Assembly: GCF_029338375.1 (NCBI RefSeq)
Contig: NZ_CP119804.1
Location: 2,190,955-2,254,954, forward strand
Length of the DNA: 64,000 nucleotides
Direction: 5' to 3'
Source of the DNA: Halorussus lipolyticus
Lineage (GTDB): Archaea; Halobacteriota; Halobacteria; Halobacteriales; Haladaptataceae
Positions 42,478 to 50,222 of this stretch are shown here, one piece after another. A program made the position numbers and the translations under genes. Within the stretch, counting starts at the first letter, position 1, and each line of letters opens with the position of its first letter. Under the pieces are notes generated by a model. It did no database searches, was not told where the DNA came from, and saw only the letters and a program-made list of their open reading frames with translations.

Positions 42478-42783
42478 GTGAGCCAAGTCGCTACGCTGGA
42501 CACAAGCAGGAAGGAGAAAGCCGACTCGGACACGAAATCCGACCCCAGCGCCGAGGAGGTCGCCGACCGAATCAGGGACCGGGCCGAGGAGGTTCGCCGC
42601 CGGGAACTCGAAACCGCGCTCGGGCGACTCCGGGAGAGTGGCGAGGTGACGCCCGCCGAGCGCCGGATTCTGGCCGTCCTCTCGGTCCGACTTGCCGACG
42701 CGCTGGTCGAGGAGTGGGCGACGAGCGTGGCCGACGAGAGCGAGGTGGACCCCGAAACCGCGCTCGCGCTCGTCTCCGAGTGA
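42478..42783 (+). CDS. stand-alone glutamyl-tRNA reductase dimerisation-domain protein
   Basis: Small helical protein of 101 residues. ADRIRDRAEEVRRRELETAL, GEVTPAERRILAVLSVRLAD and ALVEEWATSV match the C-terminal dimerisation domain of HemA (iRerAeeirerEleralarl...). The catalytic and NADPH domains are absent. Start GTG 42478 is set by the palindrome 38 bases upstream; the longer frame overlaps mobA. It precedes a protoporphyrinogen oxidase gene by 83 bases. It could modulate HemA by hetero-dimerisation, or be a reused fold. Confidence 0.65.
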   Translation: MSQVATLDTSRKEKADSDTKSDPSAEEVADRIRDRAEEVRRRELETALGRLRESGEVTPAERRILAVLSVRLADALVEEWATSVADESEVDPETALALVSE

Positions 42784-42814
42784 CGAGAGAAGCGGTGAGT
42801 CGGCTTCCCGAGCG

Positions 42815-42828
42815 CCGAACACGTTCGG
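42815..42828. promoter_or_regulatory. CCGAAC-AC-GTTCGG inverted repeat, site 3
   Basis: Same 14-base sequence as sites 1 and 2, ending 37 bases before the ATG of the protoporphyrinogen oxidase gene. Confidence 0.75.
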
Positions 42829-42865
42829 GGTGAGAGGTTCCGCGGTGGGGTCCGGAGTATCGACC

Positions 42866-44170
42866 ATGAGCGTCGGCATCGTCGGTGGCGGGATTACGGG
42901 ATTGGCGATACACCACTACCTCCGGGAGTCGGGCGTCGAGAGCGTCGTCTTCGAGGCCGACGACGAACCCGGCGGGGTCATCCGGAGCGAGGAGGTCGAG
43001 AGGCGGGTCCTCGATTTCGGCCCTCAGCGAACTCGGCTCACGCCGAGCATCCGGGCGCTGGTCGAATCGCTGGGACTGGCGGGCGAGATGCGCGAGGCCG
43101 CCGACCCGCCGCTGTACGTCTACCGCGACGGGAAACTCCGCCGAGTGCCACAGACCCCGCAAGAGGCCGTGACGACCGACCTGCTGTCGTGGCGCGGGAA
43201 GGCGCGGGCCTTGCTCGAACCCCTGACCGACCCCGCGAAGGAGGGCGAGACGGTCGAGGAGTTCCTGACCCGGAAGTTCGGCCGAGAGGTCGCGCGCTAC
43301 TACTTCGGCCCGCTCTACGCCGGGATTTACGGCTCGCACCCCGGCGAGATGCCGATGGCCCACTCGCTGTCGAAGGCCCTCGACGGGGCCGGAATCGAGG
43401 GGAGCGTGCTGGCCTCGGTGGTCCGGAAGGTGCTGGCGGGCCGGGAGGCCCCGCCAATCGTCTCGTTCGACGCGGGGCTACAGCGGTTGCCCGCGGCGCT
43501 CGCTGAGGCCCACAGCGAGAGCGTCCGTCTCGGGACGCCGGTTCGGGCGATTCGACGCGACGGCGACGGGTTCACCGTCGAAACCGACGCCGGCGAGACT
43601 CGCGTGGACGAACTCGTCGTGACCACCCCGGCGGACGTAACCGCCGACCTGCTCTCGGGCGTCGCGTCCGCGGAGACCACGACTGCACTCCGGGACCTGA
43701 ACTACAACCCGCAGGCGGTGGTCCACCTCCACGCTGAGGCGGACCTGACCGGCGCGGGGTATCAGGTCCAGTACGACGAGGACTTCCGAACGCTCGGCGT
43801 GACGTGGAACGCGAGTCTCCTCGGCAGGAACGGCGTCTACACCTGCTACCTCGGCGGGTCCAAGAACCCCGAGGCGGTCGAGTGGAGCGACGAAGAATTA
43901 GCGTCGGTTGCTGTCTCGGAGTTCGAGGAGGTCACGGGCGCGTCGGCCCGCCCGCTGTCGGTCCACCACCTCCGGCGCGGGATGCCCGCCTACGACCGGA
44001 GTTGGTCTGCGCTGGACCGGGTTTCGACCCCTGAGGGGGTTCGACTCTGTACGAACTACACGGCGCGGGCCGGGATTCCGGGCCGGATTCGGGAGGCGAG
44101 GACGGTTGCCGAGGAGTTGAGGGAGCGAGGGTCAGCGCCAATAGAGGAAGTGGTTCCAGAATCGGGATAA
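42866..44170 (+). CDS. protoporphyrinogen oxidase (HemY/HemG-like flavoprotein)
   Basis: FAD amine-oxidase-like enzyme of 434 residues. GIVGGGITGLAIHHYLR at the N-terminus binds FAD, with EADDEPGGVIRSEE following. The middle shows FGREVARYYFGPLYAGIYGSHP, typical of protoporphyrinogen/coproporphyrinogen oxidases, and the C-terminus GIPGRIREARTVAEEL closes the FAD site. It oxidises a heme precursor in the cytoplasm or at the membrane. Archaea mostly use the siroheme-based Ahb route, so this enzyme could serve coproporphyrinogen or a modified heme. Start ATG 42866, 37 bases after site 3. Confidence 0.82.
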   Translation: MSVGIVGGGITGLAIHHYLRESGVESVVFEADDEPGGVIRSEEVERRVLDFGPQRTRLTPSIRALVESLGLAGEMREAADPPLYVYRDGKLRRVPQTPQEAVTTDLLSWRGKARALLEPLTDPAKEGETVEEFLTRKFGREVARYYFGPLYAGIYGSHPGEMPMAHSLSKALDGAGIEGSVLASVVRKVLAGREAPPIVSFDAGLQRLPAALAEAHSESVRLGTPVRAIRRDGDGFTVETDAGETRVDELVVTTPADVTADLLSGVASAETTTALRDLNYNPQAVVHLHAEADLTGAGYQVQYDEDFRTLGVTWNASLLGRNGVYTCYLGGSKNPEAVEWSDEELASVAVSEFEEVTGASARPLSVHHLRRGMPAYDRSWSALDRVSTPEGVRLCTNYTARAGIPGRIREARTVAEELRERGSAPIEEVVPESG

Positions 44171-44337
44171 AATGCAGTAGCGTTCGATTATATTCGGTTT
44201 ATCCGAAAGTTTAAGGAGTGTGGGTGGGGTAGACGGAAACGTCGGTACGCGACGAGTAGACTCCGACCACGGCCGACGAAGGAGGCGCTATCGGTTCCGA
44301 AGTTCGGTCGAAAAATCGTGAAAGGTTGGTTGGATGT

Positions 44338-44463
44338 CTATCCAGCGTACACCATCGCAAACCCGGCCATCACCGCGGCCCACCCTAACTGCATGCCACT
44401 GCCAATCAGGGTGAAGCCGCCGAGGATGAATGTGGCCGGGATTTCGTTTCCTTTGCGTTTCAT
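44338..44463 (-). CDS. small membrane protein, 41 residues
   Basis: ATG-started frame: MKRKGNEIPATFILGGFTLI, then GSGMQLGWAAVMAGFAMVYA. A basic start and one or two hydrophobic helices are typical of real small membrane proteins, and codon use matches the chromosome. It lies alone between the protoporphyrinogen oxidase gene and the HTH-10 gene. No function known. Confidence 0.65.
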   Translation of the reverse strand: MKRKGNEIPATFILGGFTLIGSGMQLGWAAVMAGFAMVYAG

Positions 44464-44731
44464 TTCTTCGGGCAGTACTGTTGTTGCACGCGACGGTGCC
44501 CAGCGTCGCGCGCACTAGAAATATCCTGTCAGCCTTTCAAATAAGAGTTTCTTTAACTATTCAATTTTGTCTCGATAGCTATTGAACAGAGTCGAAAGCT
44601 AACCAAATCGACAGCCAGTATCAAAAGTCAGCGAGTCAAATTTTTTCGTTCTGTTTTTCGGACGCCAAGAAATTCAGAAGCACCCGATAAACATCTACGG
44701 ACGTGTTTTAGCCATAAAAACGAGTCTTTCA
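44464..44731. other. AT-rich gap with T-runs, no gene seen
   Basis: 268 bases with palindromic CGATAGCTATTG and several A/T runs. The minus-strand CTCGTTTTTATGG just past 44732 probably terminates the HTH-10 gene. Confidence 0.4.
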
Positions 44732-45355
44732 TCAACTCCCTACGTACTCTTTGACGATTTTCTCCTCCACCCGATGCAGGGTCTCGCTCGCGGTCGATTT
44801 CGCCACACCGGCCTCGTCGGCCAACTCGGTCAGCGAACACTCGCGCGGGGTGTCGTAGTACCCTTCATCGACCGCCGTGTTCAGCAACTCCTGCTGGCGC
44901 TGGGTCAGCAGACTCTCGGAGTTGACCATCTCGCGGACGTACTCTACGTCGAAGTCCATCCCGAAGGCTTCGAGTTGGGCGGTGAACGCCGAAAGGCGGT
45001 CCCGAGAGGCCGTCAGTTCGACCTCGGCCGTGGCGTCCTCGATGACGAAGGGGAGTTCGAGCGGCAGACCCGACTCCTGCACCGAGAACAACAGCAGGGG
45101 CGCGGTAGTCTCGAACTCGACCAGCGCGGACTCCTCGGACGCCTGCTGGAGGTCGAGGCGCACGATGTCCTCACGGTCGTCCATGTCGGCGACGACCGAG
45201 GGCAGGTCCGAGGAGGTAATCTCCAGCAGACCCACCCCGGTCTCGTCGGCGGGGAAAGCCGCCAGCACGCGGAACTCGGCGTCCGGATGGGCCGACGAGA
45301 CCTGTGCAATCCACACGTCGTCGGGGAGCGTGATGTGTAGTTTGGCTGTCGGCAT
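44732..45355 (-). CDS. HTH-10 (Bat-type) transcriptional regulator
   Basis: Regulator of 207 residues. The N-terminal 150 residues form a ligand-type domain without a Cys cluster. The C-terminus is the bacterio-opsin-activator HTH: LTQRQQELLNTAVDEGYYDT, CSLTELADEAGVAKSTASET and LHRVEEKIVKEY. The absence of multiple Cys argues against iron-sulfur sensing as in some anaerobic regulators of this class. Palindrome site 4 lies 41 bases upstream of its ATG, so it may control itself. It is divergent from the DUF2249 gene and central in the respiratory block. Confidence 0.88.
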   Translation of the reverse strand: MPTAKLHITLPDDVWIAQVSSAHPDAEFRVLAAFPADETGVGLLEITSSDLPSVVADMDDREDIVRLDLQQASEESALVEFETTAPLLLFSVQESGLPLELPFVIEDATAEVELTASRDRLSAFTAQLEAFGMDFDVEYVREMVNSESLLTQRQQELLNTAVDEGYYDTPRECSLTELADEAGVAKSTASETLHRVEEKIVKEYVGS

Positions 45356-45396
45356 CTCTGTGTAAACCGACGAACGCCACGGACGGATAAGTCTTC

Positions 45397-45410
45397 CCGA
45401 ACATGTTCGG
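45397..45410. promoter_or_regulatory. CCGAAC-AT-GTTCGG inverted repeat, site 4
   Basis: Fully palindromic 14-mer, 41 bases upstream of the HTH-10 ATG. Confidence 0.75.
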
Positions 45411-45439
45411 TATCATTCCCGACCTGTCGGAGGACGGAA

Positions 45440-45453
45440 CCGAACAGGTTCGG
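45440..45453. promoter_or_regulatory. CCGAAC-AG-GTTCGG inverted repeat, site 5
   Basis: 37 bases upstream of the DUF2249 ATG at 45491. Sites 4 and 5 are 29 bases apart in the same divergent promoter region, one per gene. Confidence 0.75.
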
Positions 45454-45490
45454 GATAATCGCCGTGGGGACGCCTAACGAACGTCTACCC

Positions 45491-45790
45491 ATGCGGACCG
45501 ATACCCAACAAACCGATGTCGCCGAGCGAGCGGTCGAGCGCACCGACGCCCCGGCGGACCGACCGCGGGAGGTCTTGGACGTTCGGGAGTTGGGGCCGCC
45601 CAAGCCACTGACCGAGACGCTGGAGACGCTGGCGGACGAGTCGGACGACGCTGTTGTCGTGCAGGTCAACGACCGGGCACCACAGCATCTTTATCCGAAA
45701 CTCGAAGACAGGGGCTACGAGTTCGAGACTGTCGAGGACGGCGAGGCGGTCCTCACGACGATTTGGACCGGCGAGAAAAGAGACGAGTAG
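45491..45790 (+). CDS. DUF2249 domain protein
   Basis: Protein of 99 residues: a disordered N-terminus then REVLDVRELGPPKPLTETLE and VVVQVNDRAPQHLYPKLEDR, the DUF2249 signature (TusA-like fold with a D-x-R-x-L-x-P-P start). In haloarchaea and bacteria these proteins cluster with nitrite/nitric oxide reductase genes. ATG 45491 is preferred to the GTG at 45464, which lies close to site 5. Confidence 0.85.
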   Translation: MRTDTQQTDVAERAVERTDAPADRPREVLDVRELGPPKPLTETLETLADESDDAVVVQVNDRAPQHLYPKLEDRGYEFETVEDGEAVLTTIWTGEKRDE

Positions 45791-45806
45791 CGCGAACCGA
45801 ATCGGT

Positions 45807-46040
45807 TCATCGCATCGAGTCGAGCGCGACGTAGGAGTCCTCTTCGGCGGTAATCCACTCGGTTACGAGGTCCTCGTCGTCGGCGTCTGCGGGGTAGAGC
45901 GTACACTCGTCGGCATCGTCGTCGCGCTCGACCACGACGGCGGTGAGCGGACTCGGCCGGTCGGCGGGGGCCGGGTCGGCGAGAGGGTCGTCGGTTTGCG
46001 GCACGGTATCGTCGTCGTTGGCGGGAGTCGTATTCGTCAT
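45807..46040 (-). CDS. small acidic DUF7511-like protein
   Basis: Protein of 77 residues. After an acidic disordered start it reads LTAVVVERDDDADECTLYPAD and LVTEWITAEEDSYVALDSMR, a pattern I associate with the haloarchaeal DUF7511 family. A single Cys. It lies between the DUF2249 gene (convergent) and a stress protein gene on the same strand. No known function. Confidence 0.7.
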   Translation of the reverse strand: MTNTTPANDDDTVPQTDDPLADPAPADRPSPLTAVVVERDDDADECTLYPADADDEDLVTEWITAEEDSYVALDSMR

Positions 46041-46069
46041 AGCTGGAATAGCGGGGGCCGGGGGTCGAA

Positions 46070-46546
46070 TCAGTCGTCGTTCGCTTCGATTGCGGCGTCG
46101 AGGGCTGACGGCTCCTCGTCGAAGTTCTCGGCGATGTTGACGGTCAACACCGGGACCGACGAGAGCGTCACGACCTTCTGGGAGACGCTTCCGAGCATGT
46201 TCCGGGTCGGGTCGGCACCGTGAGTGCCCATGACCACGAGGTCGGCGTCCCGGTCGTCGGCGGCCGAGAGAATCTCGTCGGCCGGGTTGCCCTGCCGAAT
46301 CTCGGTGGTCACGTCAACGTCCTCGAACTGGGCCGCGGTTTCGTCGGTCGCACGCTCGCCCTCCTCGTGGAGTTCGTCGGTGACCTCGGGGACGCGCTCG
46401 TCGTCGAGGGTCAAGAAGGCGCGGTCGTCCACGACGTAGAGGACGTGAACGTCGGCGTTGCGCCGTTCGGCGACGTCGCGGGCGTGTTCGACCACAGTCT
46501 CCATGGCTTCGCTCCCGTCCGTGGGGAGCAGGACCGTCTCGTACAT
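46070..46546 (-). CDS. universal stress protein A
   Basis: UspA-type protein of 158 residues: VLLPTDGSEAMETVVEHA, then VVMGTHGADPTRNMLGSVSQKVV with the ATP-binding glycines. The usual THGR is THGA here, so nucleotide contact may be altered. It ends 29 bases before the DUF7511-like gene on the same strand and is probably co-transcribed with it. Divergent from a second stress protein. Confidence 0.85.
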   Translation of the reverse strand: MYETVLLPTDGSEAMETVVEHARDVAERRNADVHVLYVVDDRAFLTLDDERVPEVTDELHEEGERATDETAAQFEDVDVTTEIRQGNPADEILSAADDRDADLVVMGTHGADPTRNMLGSVSQKVVTLSSVPVLTVNIAENFDEEPSALDAAIEANDD

Positions 46547-46741
46547 TACATTTCGTGCTTCGCACTGAGGGGCTATATAAACGTACAGTCGTTCCCACTC
46601 GATGAAAACGTTCGCCGTCACGTCGTGCGAATCCGACGCGAGTCGGAATTCCCGTCGCTTTTCTAATCTAAGAAAATTAACCATTCCCACCCTCTGAGAA
46701 AAGAATACATCAATATGCCCCTCCGGCGCTAAAAGTTAGAC

Positions 46742-47215
46742 ATGACAGTCGTGGTTCCGTTCGACGGCTCCGAACTCTCGGAGGCCGCGCTGGTTCGGGC
46801 GACTGCGCTCGGAGACGCCTTCGGCGAGCGCGTTCTGGCGCTCACCATCGTCCCGGACGGGGACCTCCAGTACGCCCGCGAGCGAAACTGGGTCGGTCCC
46901 GACGAGGAGTTCGACGTCCAGACTATCGTCGGCCGACTCCACGAGCGAGTCGCCGAGGTCGCACCCGAGGCCGACTTTCAGCACGAGACGGTCGGTCGGT
47001 ACGCCTCGGCGGGCACCATCGCCGGTCAGTTGCGCGAGACGGCGAAGGACGCCGGGGCCTCGCTGGTCGCCATCGGGAGCGACAACGCCGGGCACATGGT
47101 CACGTCGATACACAGCGTCGGGAGTACGGTCGCGTCCGACGAGGCCTTCGACGTCCTCATCGTTCGTCGCCCGATTCCGACCGAGGACCGCCCGGAAGAA
47201 ACCGCCGGGTGGTGA
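46742..47215 (+). CDS. UspA-like protein lacking the ATP-binding motif
   Basis: Protein of 157 residues with a Usp start (MTVVVPFDGSELSEAALVRA) and the alpha/beta pattern, but the C-terminal part reads AIGSDNAGHMVTSIHSVGST instead of G-2x-G-9x-G(S/T). It is therefore probably a non-ATP-binding member. Several haloarchaeal genomes have such pairs of divergent Usp genes. Partner unknown. Confidence 0.8.
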   Translation: MTVVVPFDGSELSEAALVRATALGDAFGERVLALTIVPDGDLQYARERNWVGPDEEFDVQTIVGRLHERVAEVAPEADFQHETVGRYASAGTIAGQLRETAKDAGASLVAIGSDNAGHMVTSIHSVGSTVASDEAFDVLIVRRPIPTEDRPEETAGW

Positions 47216-47324
47216 AGTAATTCGGGCGGGAGGGAACTCCAGTCCTCGATTTTCAGGGTCTGGGAATCGGTGGCCCGTTATACCCTGTTGGTCGTCCAAC
47301 TTTCTCCCGTAGGAGTGATTCGCT

Positions 47325-47897
47325 ATGGCCACCGACACGTCCAACTTCCGAACCGAAGCGAACGTCTTCGAAAGCGACCTCGCGGGCATCACGGTCCGCG
47401 GTAAGGCCCACGACCTGAGCGCGTGGTTCGTCGTCGCGTTACGCCTCATGATGGGCTACGCCTTCCTCCACGCCGGGTGGACCAAGATTACGGCCGCCGA
47501 ACCCTTCGACGCCGGCGGCTACCTGACCAACGTCACCGCGGCCAGTCCGCTGTCGGGCCTGTTCCACTGGATGGGCCAGACCGGGTGGTTCGTGGAGTTC
47601 GTCAACCTCGCGGTCCCGTGGGGCGAACTCCTCATCGGGATGGCCCTGCTCGTGGGCGTCGTGACCCGCCTCGCGGCGTTCTTCGGCGCGTTCATGATGT
47701 TGCTGTTCTACTTCGGCAACTGGGAGGTCCAGCACGGACTGGTCAACGGCGACCTCGCGTACATGCTGGTGTTCCTCGCCGTCGCGGCGTTCGGCGCGGG
47801 CCGACTGGTCGGTCTCGACGCCATCATCGAGAAGTACGAGACCGGCGGCGAGAAACTGGTCGAACGCTACCCGAAACTTCGGTACCTCCTCGGATGA
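47325..47897 (+). CDS. DoxX family membrane protein
   Basis: Protein of 190 residues with four helices. The hallmark MGYAFLHAGWTKI is followed by PWGELLIGMALLVGVVTRLAAFFGAFMMLLFYF, as in DoxX, a subunit of thiosulfate:quinone oxidoreductase or a general membrane redox partner. A cytoplasmic N-terminus of about 30 residues precedes. It is monocistronic next to the Usp gene. Confidence 0.85.
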   Translation: MATDTSNFRTEANVFESDLAGITVRGKAHDLSAWFVVALRLMMGYAFLHAGWTKITAAEPFDAGGYLTNVTAASPLSGLFHWMGQTGWFVEFVNLAVPWGELLIGMALLVGVVTRLAAFFGAFMMLLFYFGNWEVQHGLVNGDLAYMLVFLAVAAFGAGRLVGLDAIIEKYETGGEKLVERYPKLRYLLG

Positions 47898-48000
47898 GGC
47901 GCGGGACCCGCCCGTCCTCGTTCGGCCAGTCGTCGTATCTGAGCAATGTATAGGGGCGGAAAAGAAACGAAATTCTACGTGAGAGAAATAAGTATATTCG

Positions 48001-48276
48001 TCAGTCGGCGTACAGCGAGTAGAGGATGATGGCGAATCCGACCGCGGTCAGTGCGCTCTCGACGACCAACGCCGAGGTGGCGGCGGTGTCGAGCAGGCGG
48101 TCCACGACGCCGGCCAACAGCGACCCGAGCGTGACCGTGCCGAACCCGAGTGCGAGCGCCCTGAGCGCCGGCGCGCCGGTCCGGCGGTAGGCTTTGAACG
48201 CGAAGTAGGTGATGAGACCGCCCAGCACGAGCGTTATCGTCTTGAGCGCGACGACGGTTGAGGTGACGTGAACCAT
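48001..48276 (-). CDS. small membrane protein, DUF7521-like
   Basis: Protein of 91 residues with three hydrophobic helices: TSTVVALKTITLVLGGLITY, LRALALGFGTVTLGSLLAGV and SALTAVGFAIILYSLYAD. It starts one base after the stop of the winged-helix gene upstream, so the two form an operon. This regulator-plus-membrane-protein pair is common in haloarchaea, with unknown role. Confidence 0.8.
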   Translation of the reverse strand: MVHVTSTVVALKTITLVLGGLITYFAFKAYRRTGAPALRALALGFGTVTLGSLLAGVVDRLLDTAATSALVVESALTAVGFAIILYSLYAD

Positions 48277-48277
48277 C

Positions 48278-48655
48278 TCAAGTCTCCTTGCGGACCTCGG
48301 CCCAGAGGCCCGCGAGTTGTTCTTCGGCAGACTGCGTGGGCCGGGAAATCGACACCTCGAACTGGCGATGGTCGTCCAAGAACACCGTGACCTCCTCGAA
48401 CGCCAGCGCGTACTCCGAGGTGTGGTGGCCGTCGGTCCGAATGGCGGTCTGTTCGGTCAGAATCGAGGCGTCGGTGAGACGCTCCAGTTTGCGATACGTA
48501 GTCGAAGTGGGGATGTCACATTCGGTCGAGATTTCGCTGGCAGTCATGGGTTCGTCGAGTTGGCGGACGATTCGCCGGCAATCGGAATCGTTCAGCGCGT
48601 CGAGGACCGACTGGAGTTCCGCAGGGTCCTCGGTTCCGAGCGGGTCGCGGACCAT
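48278..48655 (-). CDS. winged-helix regulator in operon with membrane protein
   Basis: Protein of 125 residues. The HTH reads LNDSDCRRIVRQLDEPMTASEISTECDIPTSTTYRKLERLT, then a wing with HHTSEYALAFEEVTVFLDD. The C-terminal 25 residues are helical. It probably controls its own operon in response to a signal sensed with the adjacent membrane protein. Confidence 0.82.
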   Translation of the reverse strand: MVRDPLGTEDPAELQSVLDALNDSDCRRIVRQLDEPMTASEISTECDIPTSTTYRKLERLTDASILTEQTAIRTDGHHTSEYALAFEEVTVFLDDHRQFEVSISRPTQSAEEQLAGLWAEVRKET

Positions 48656-48786
48656 CTACTTGGTGTGGCCGTGTGACCAATATAAGCAATTCGACTTCTA
48701 ATCCGACTGGAACAGACGGAACAGTCCGCAACGAACCACCCGAAGGTTATGCCTCGGGGCCGAAGGAGGAACCGAACGATTCGGTC

Positions 48787-49146
48787 ATGTCCGAACCACC
48801 GACCGTCCTCATCGTAGACGACAATCGAGCACTGGCCGACGGGTTCGCGAGTGTCCTCTCCGAGCGATACGAGACCCTGACCGCCTACACCGCCGAGGAG
48901 GCCCGCGAGTCGCTCCACGAGGGAATCGACGCGGTGCTGTTGGACCGCCGCCTCCCCGACGCGCCCGGCGAGGAACTCCTCGGCGAGATACGGGACGCCG
49001 AGTTCGACTGCCGGGTCGCAGTCATTTCTGCAACCCCGCCCTCGGGCAGTCTCGACTGCGACACCTACGTCACCAAACCCCTCTCGGGCGTCGAGGCGGT
49101 GCGCGAGACCGTGGCGAACCTCCTCGGCGAGAACGCCTCCTGTTGA
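48787..49146 (+). CDS. response regulator receiver domain protein
   Basis: Single-domain receiver of 119 residues: VLIVDDNRALADGF with the acidic pair, the phospho-acceptor Asp in AVLLDRRLPDAPGEELL, SATPPSG and the Lys of YVTKPLSG. There is no output domain, such as the HalX helix common in haloarchaea. It may shuttle phosphate or bind a target protein. Its start is taken at the ATG 48787; an upstream GTG would extend through the divergent promoter. Confidence 0.85.
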   Translation: MSEPPTVLIVDDNRALADGFASVLSERYETLTAYTAEEARESLHEGIDAVLLDRRLPDAPGEELLGEIRDAEFDCRVAVISATPPSGSLDCDTYVTKPLSGVEAVRETVANLLGENASC

Positions 49147-49195
49147 GCGCGATTCGACGCGAATCCTTTTGGTCCTCCTCGGAGTACGTAGCCCC

Positions 49196-49849
49196 ATGCG
49201 ATTTGTTATCGTTGGTGCAGGCCGGGTCGGCCTGCGCACCGCCCGCATCTTACACGAGGAGGGCCACGAGGTCACGGTGGTCGAAGACGACGCCGGCAAG
49301 GCCGAACACGCCCGTAGCGAGGGGTTCATGGTCATCGAAGGCGACGGCGCGAGCGAGGAGATTCTGACCCAGACCGACCTCGGCGCGACCGACGCCGTCG
49401 CCGGGTTGACCGGCGACCTGAACGTCAACTTCGCGGCGTGCATGATAGGCAAGCACTACGACTGTCGGACGGTCCTGCGAATCGACGAGGACTACCGGGC
49501 GGACATCTACCACAAGTTCGCCGATGACGTGGACGAAGTGGTCTACCCCGAGCGACTGGGCGCGGCCGGAGCGAAGACGGCCCTACTTGGGGGCAACTTC
49601 AACGTCATCGCCGACCTGACCGAGGAGCTACAGTTGACGACCGTAATCGTGCCCGACGAGTCGCCGGTTGTCGGCCAGCAGGTCAGCACGGTCCAACTCC
49701 CGGACGACGCCAGAATCTACGCTCACGGGAGAAAACGCGAGCGAATGACGATTCCCCTGCCGAACGCGACGGTAGAAGGCGGCGACCAGTTGGCCGTCAT
49801 CGCCGACCGGGGTGCCCTCTCGGAGGTCCGGAAGCGATTACAAGGCTAA
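49196..49849 (+). CDS. trkA: TrkA family potassium uptake regulator
   Basis: Soluble protein of 217 residues: Rossmann RCK_N (MRFVIVGAGRVGLRTARIL with the acidic VVEDD at the end of strand 2) and RCK_C (LTTVIVPDESPVVGQQVSTV). It gates a Trk or Ktr-type K+ channel by binding NAD(H) or ATP. No trkH is adjacent in this window. Start ATG 49196. Confidence 0.88.
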   Translation: MRFVIVGAGRVGLRTARILHEEGHEVTVVEDDAGKAEHARSEGFMVIEGDGASEEILTQTDLGATDAVAGLTGDLNVNFAACMIGKHYDCRTVLRIDEDYRADIYHKFADDVDEVVYPERLGAAGAKTALLGGNFNVIADLTEELQLTTVIVPDESPVVGQQVSTVQLPDDARIYAHGRKRERMTIPLPNATVEGGDQLAVIADRGALSEVRKRLQG

Positions 49850-49919
49850 TCGATTCCCCAATCCATAGATTTTTTATCGGGACGCACTCCCGTGGTACAC
49901 GAACGTCGGGAGCATCGTC

Positions 49920-50222
49920 TTGTTTCTCGTCATAGCGAAGTTCAGTGGTTTGTGGGGCCAACTAGACCGCTGGTATCGCGTAACAGAACCCCAGAGCCGA
50001 TTTCGTAGTTGGGTGAGCGCGTGGCGAGACCGGCTGAGTTGTCGGGACGGTATGGAGGAAAGTGCCGAAACCGAGAACCGAGGGGACCAAGCCGAGGAGA
50101 CGAAAACTGAGGGGGACGAATCAGGGTCCGGAACGCAGAACGACGAGAGCGACCGTGAAAAGCCGAGCTTTGAGGGCCAGACCGTCTTCAAAGGTGACTT
50201 CGACGAGGACGACGGCGAGTGA
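49920..50222 (+). CDS. small membrane-anchored acidic protein
   Basis: Protein of about 100 residues starting at TTG 49920: a short hydrophobic segment LFLVIAKFSGLW, a basic region (RWYRVTEPQSRFRSWVSAWRDRL), then a Glu/Asp/Ser-rich disordered tail with KPSFEGQTVFKGDFDEDDGE. The frame is open upstream to 49869 without a standard start and reads hydrophobic (NVGSIVLFLVI), so the true start may be non-standard. Unrecognised. Confidence 0.45.
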   Translation: MFLVIAKFSGLWGQLDRWYRVTEPQSRFRSWVSAWRDRLSCRDGMEESAETENRGDQAEETKTEGDESGSGTQNDESDREKPSFEGQTVFKGDFDEDDGE

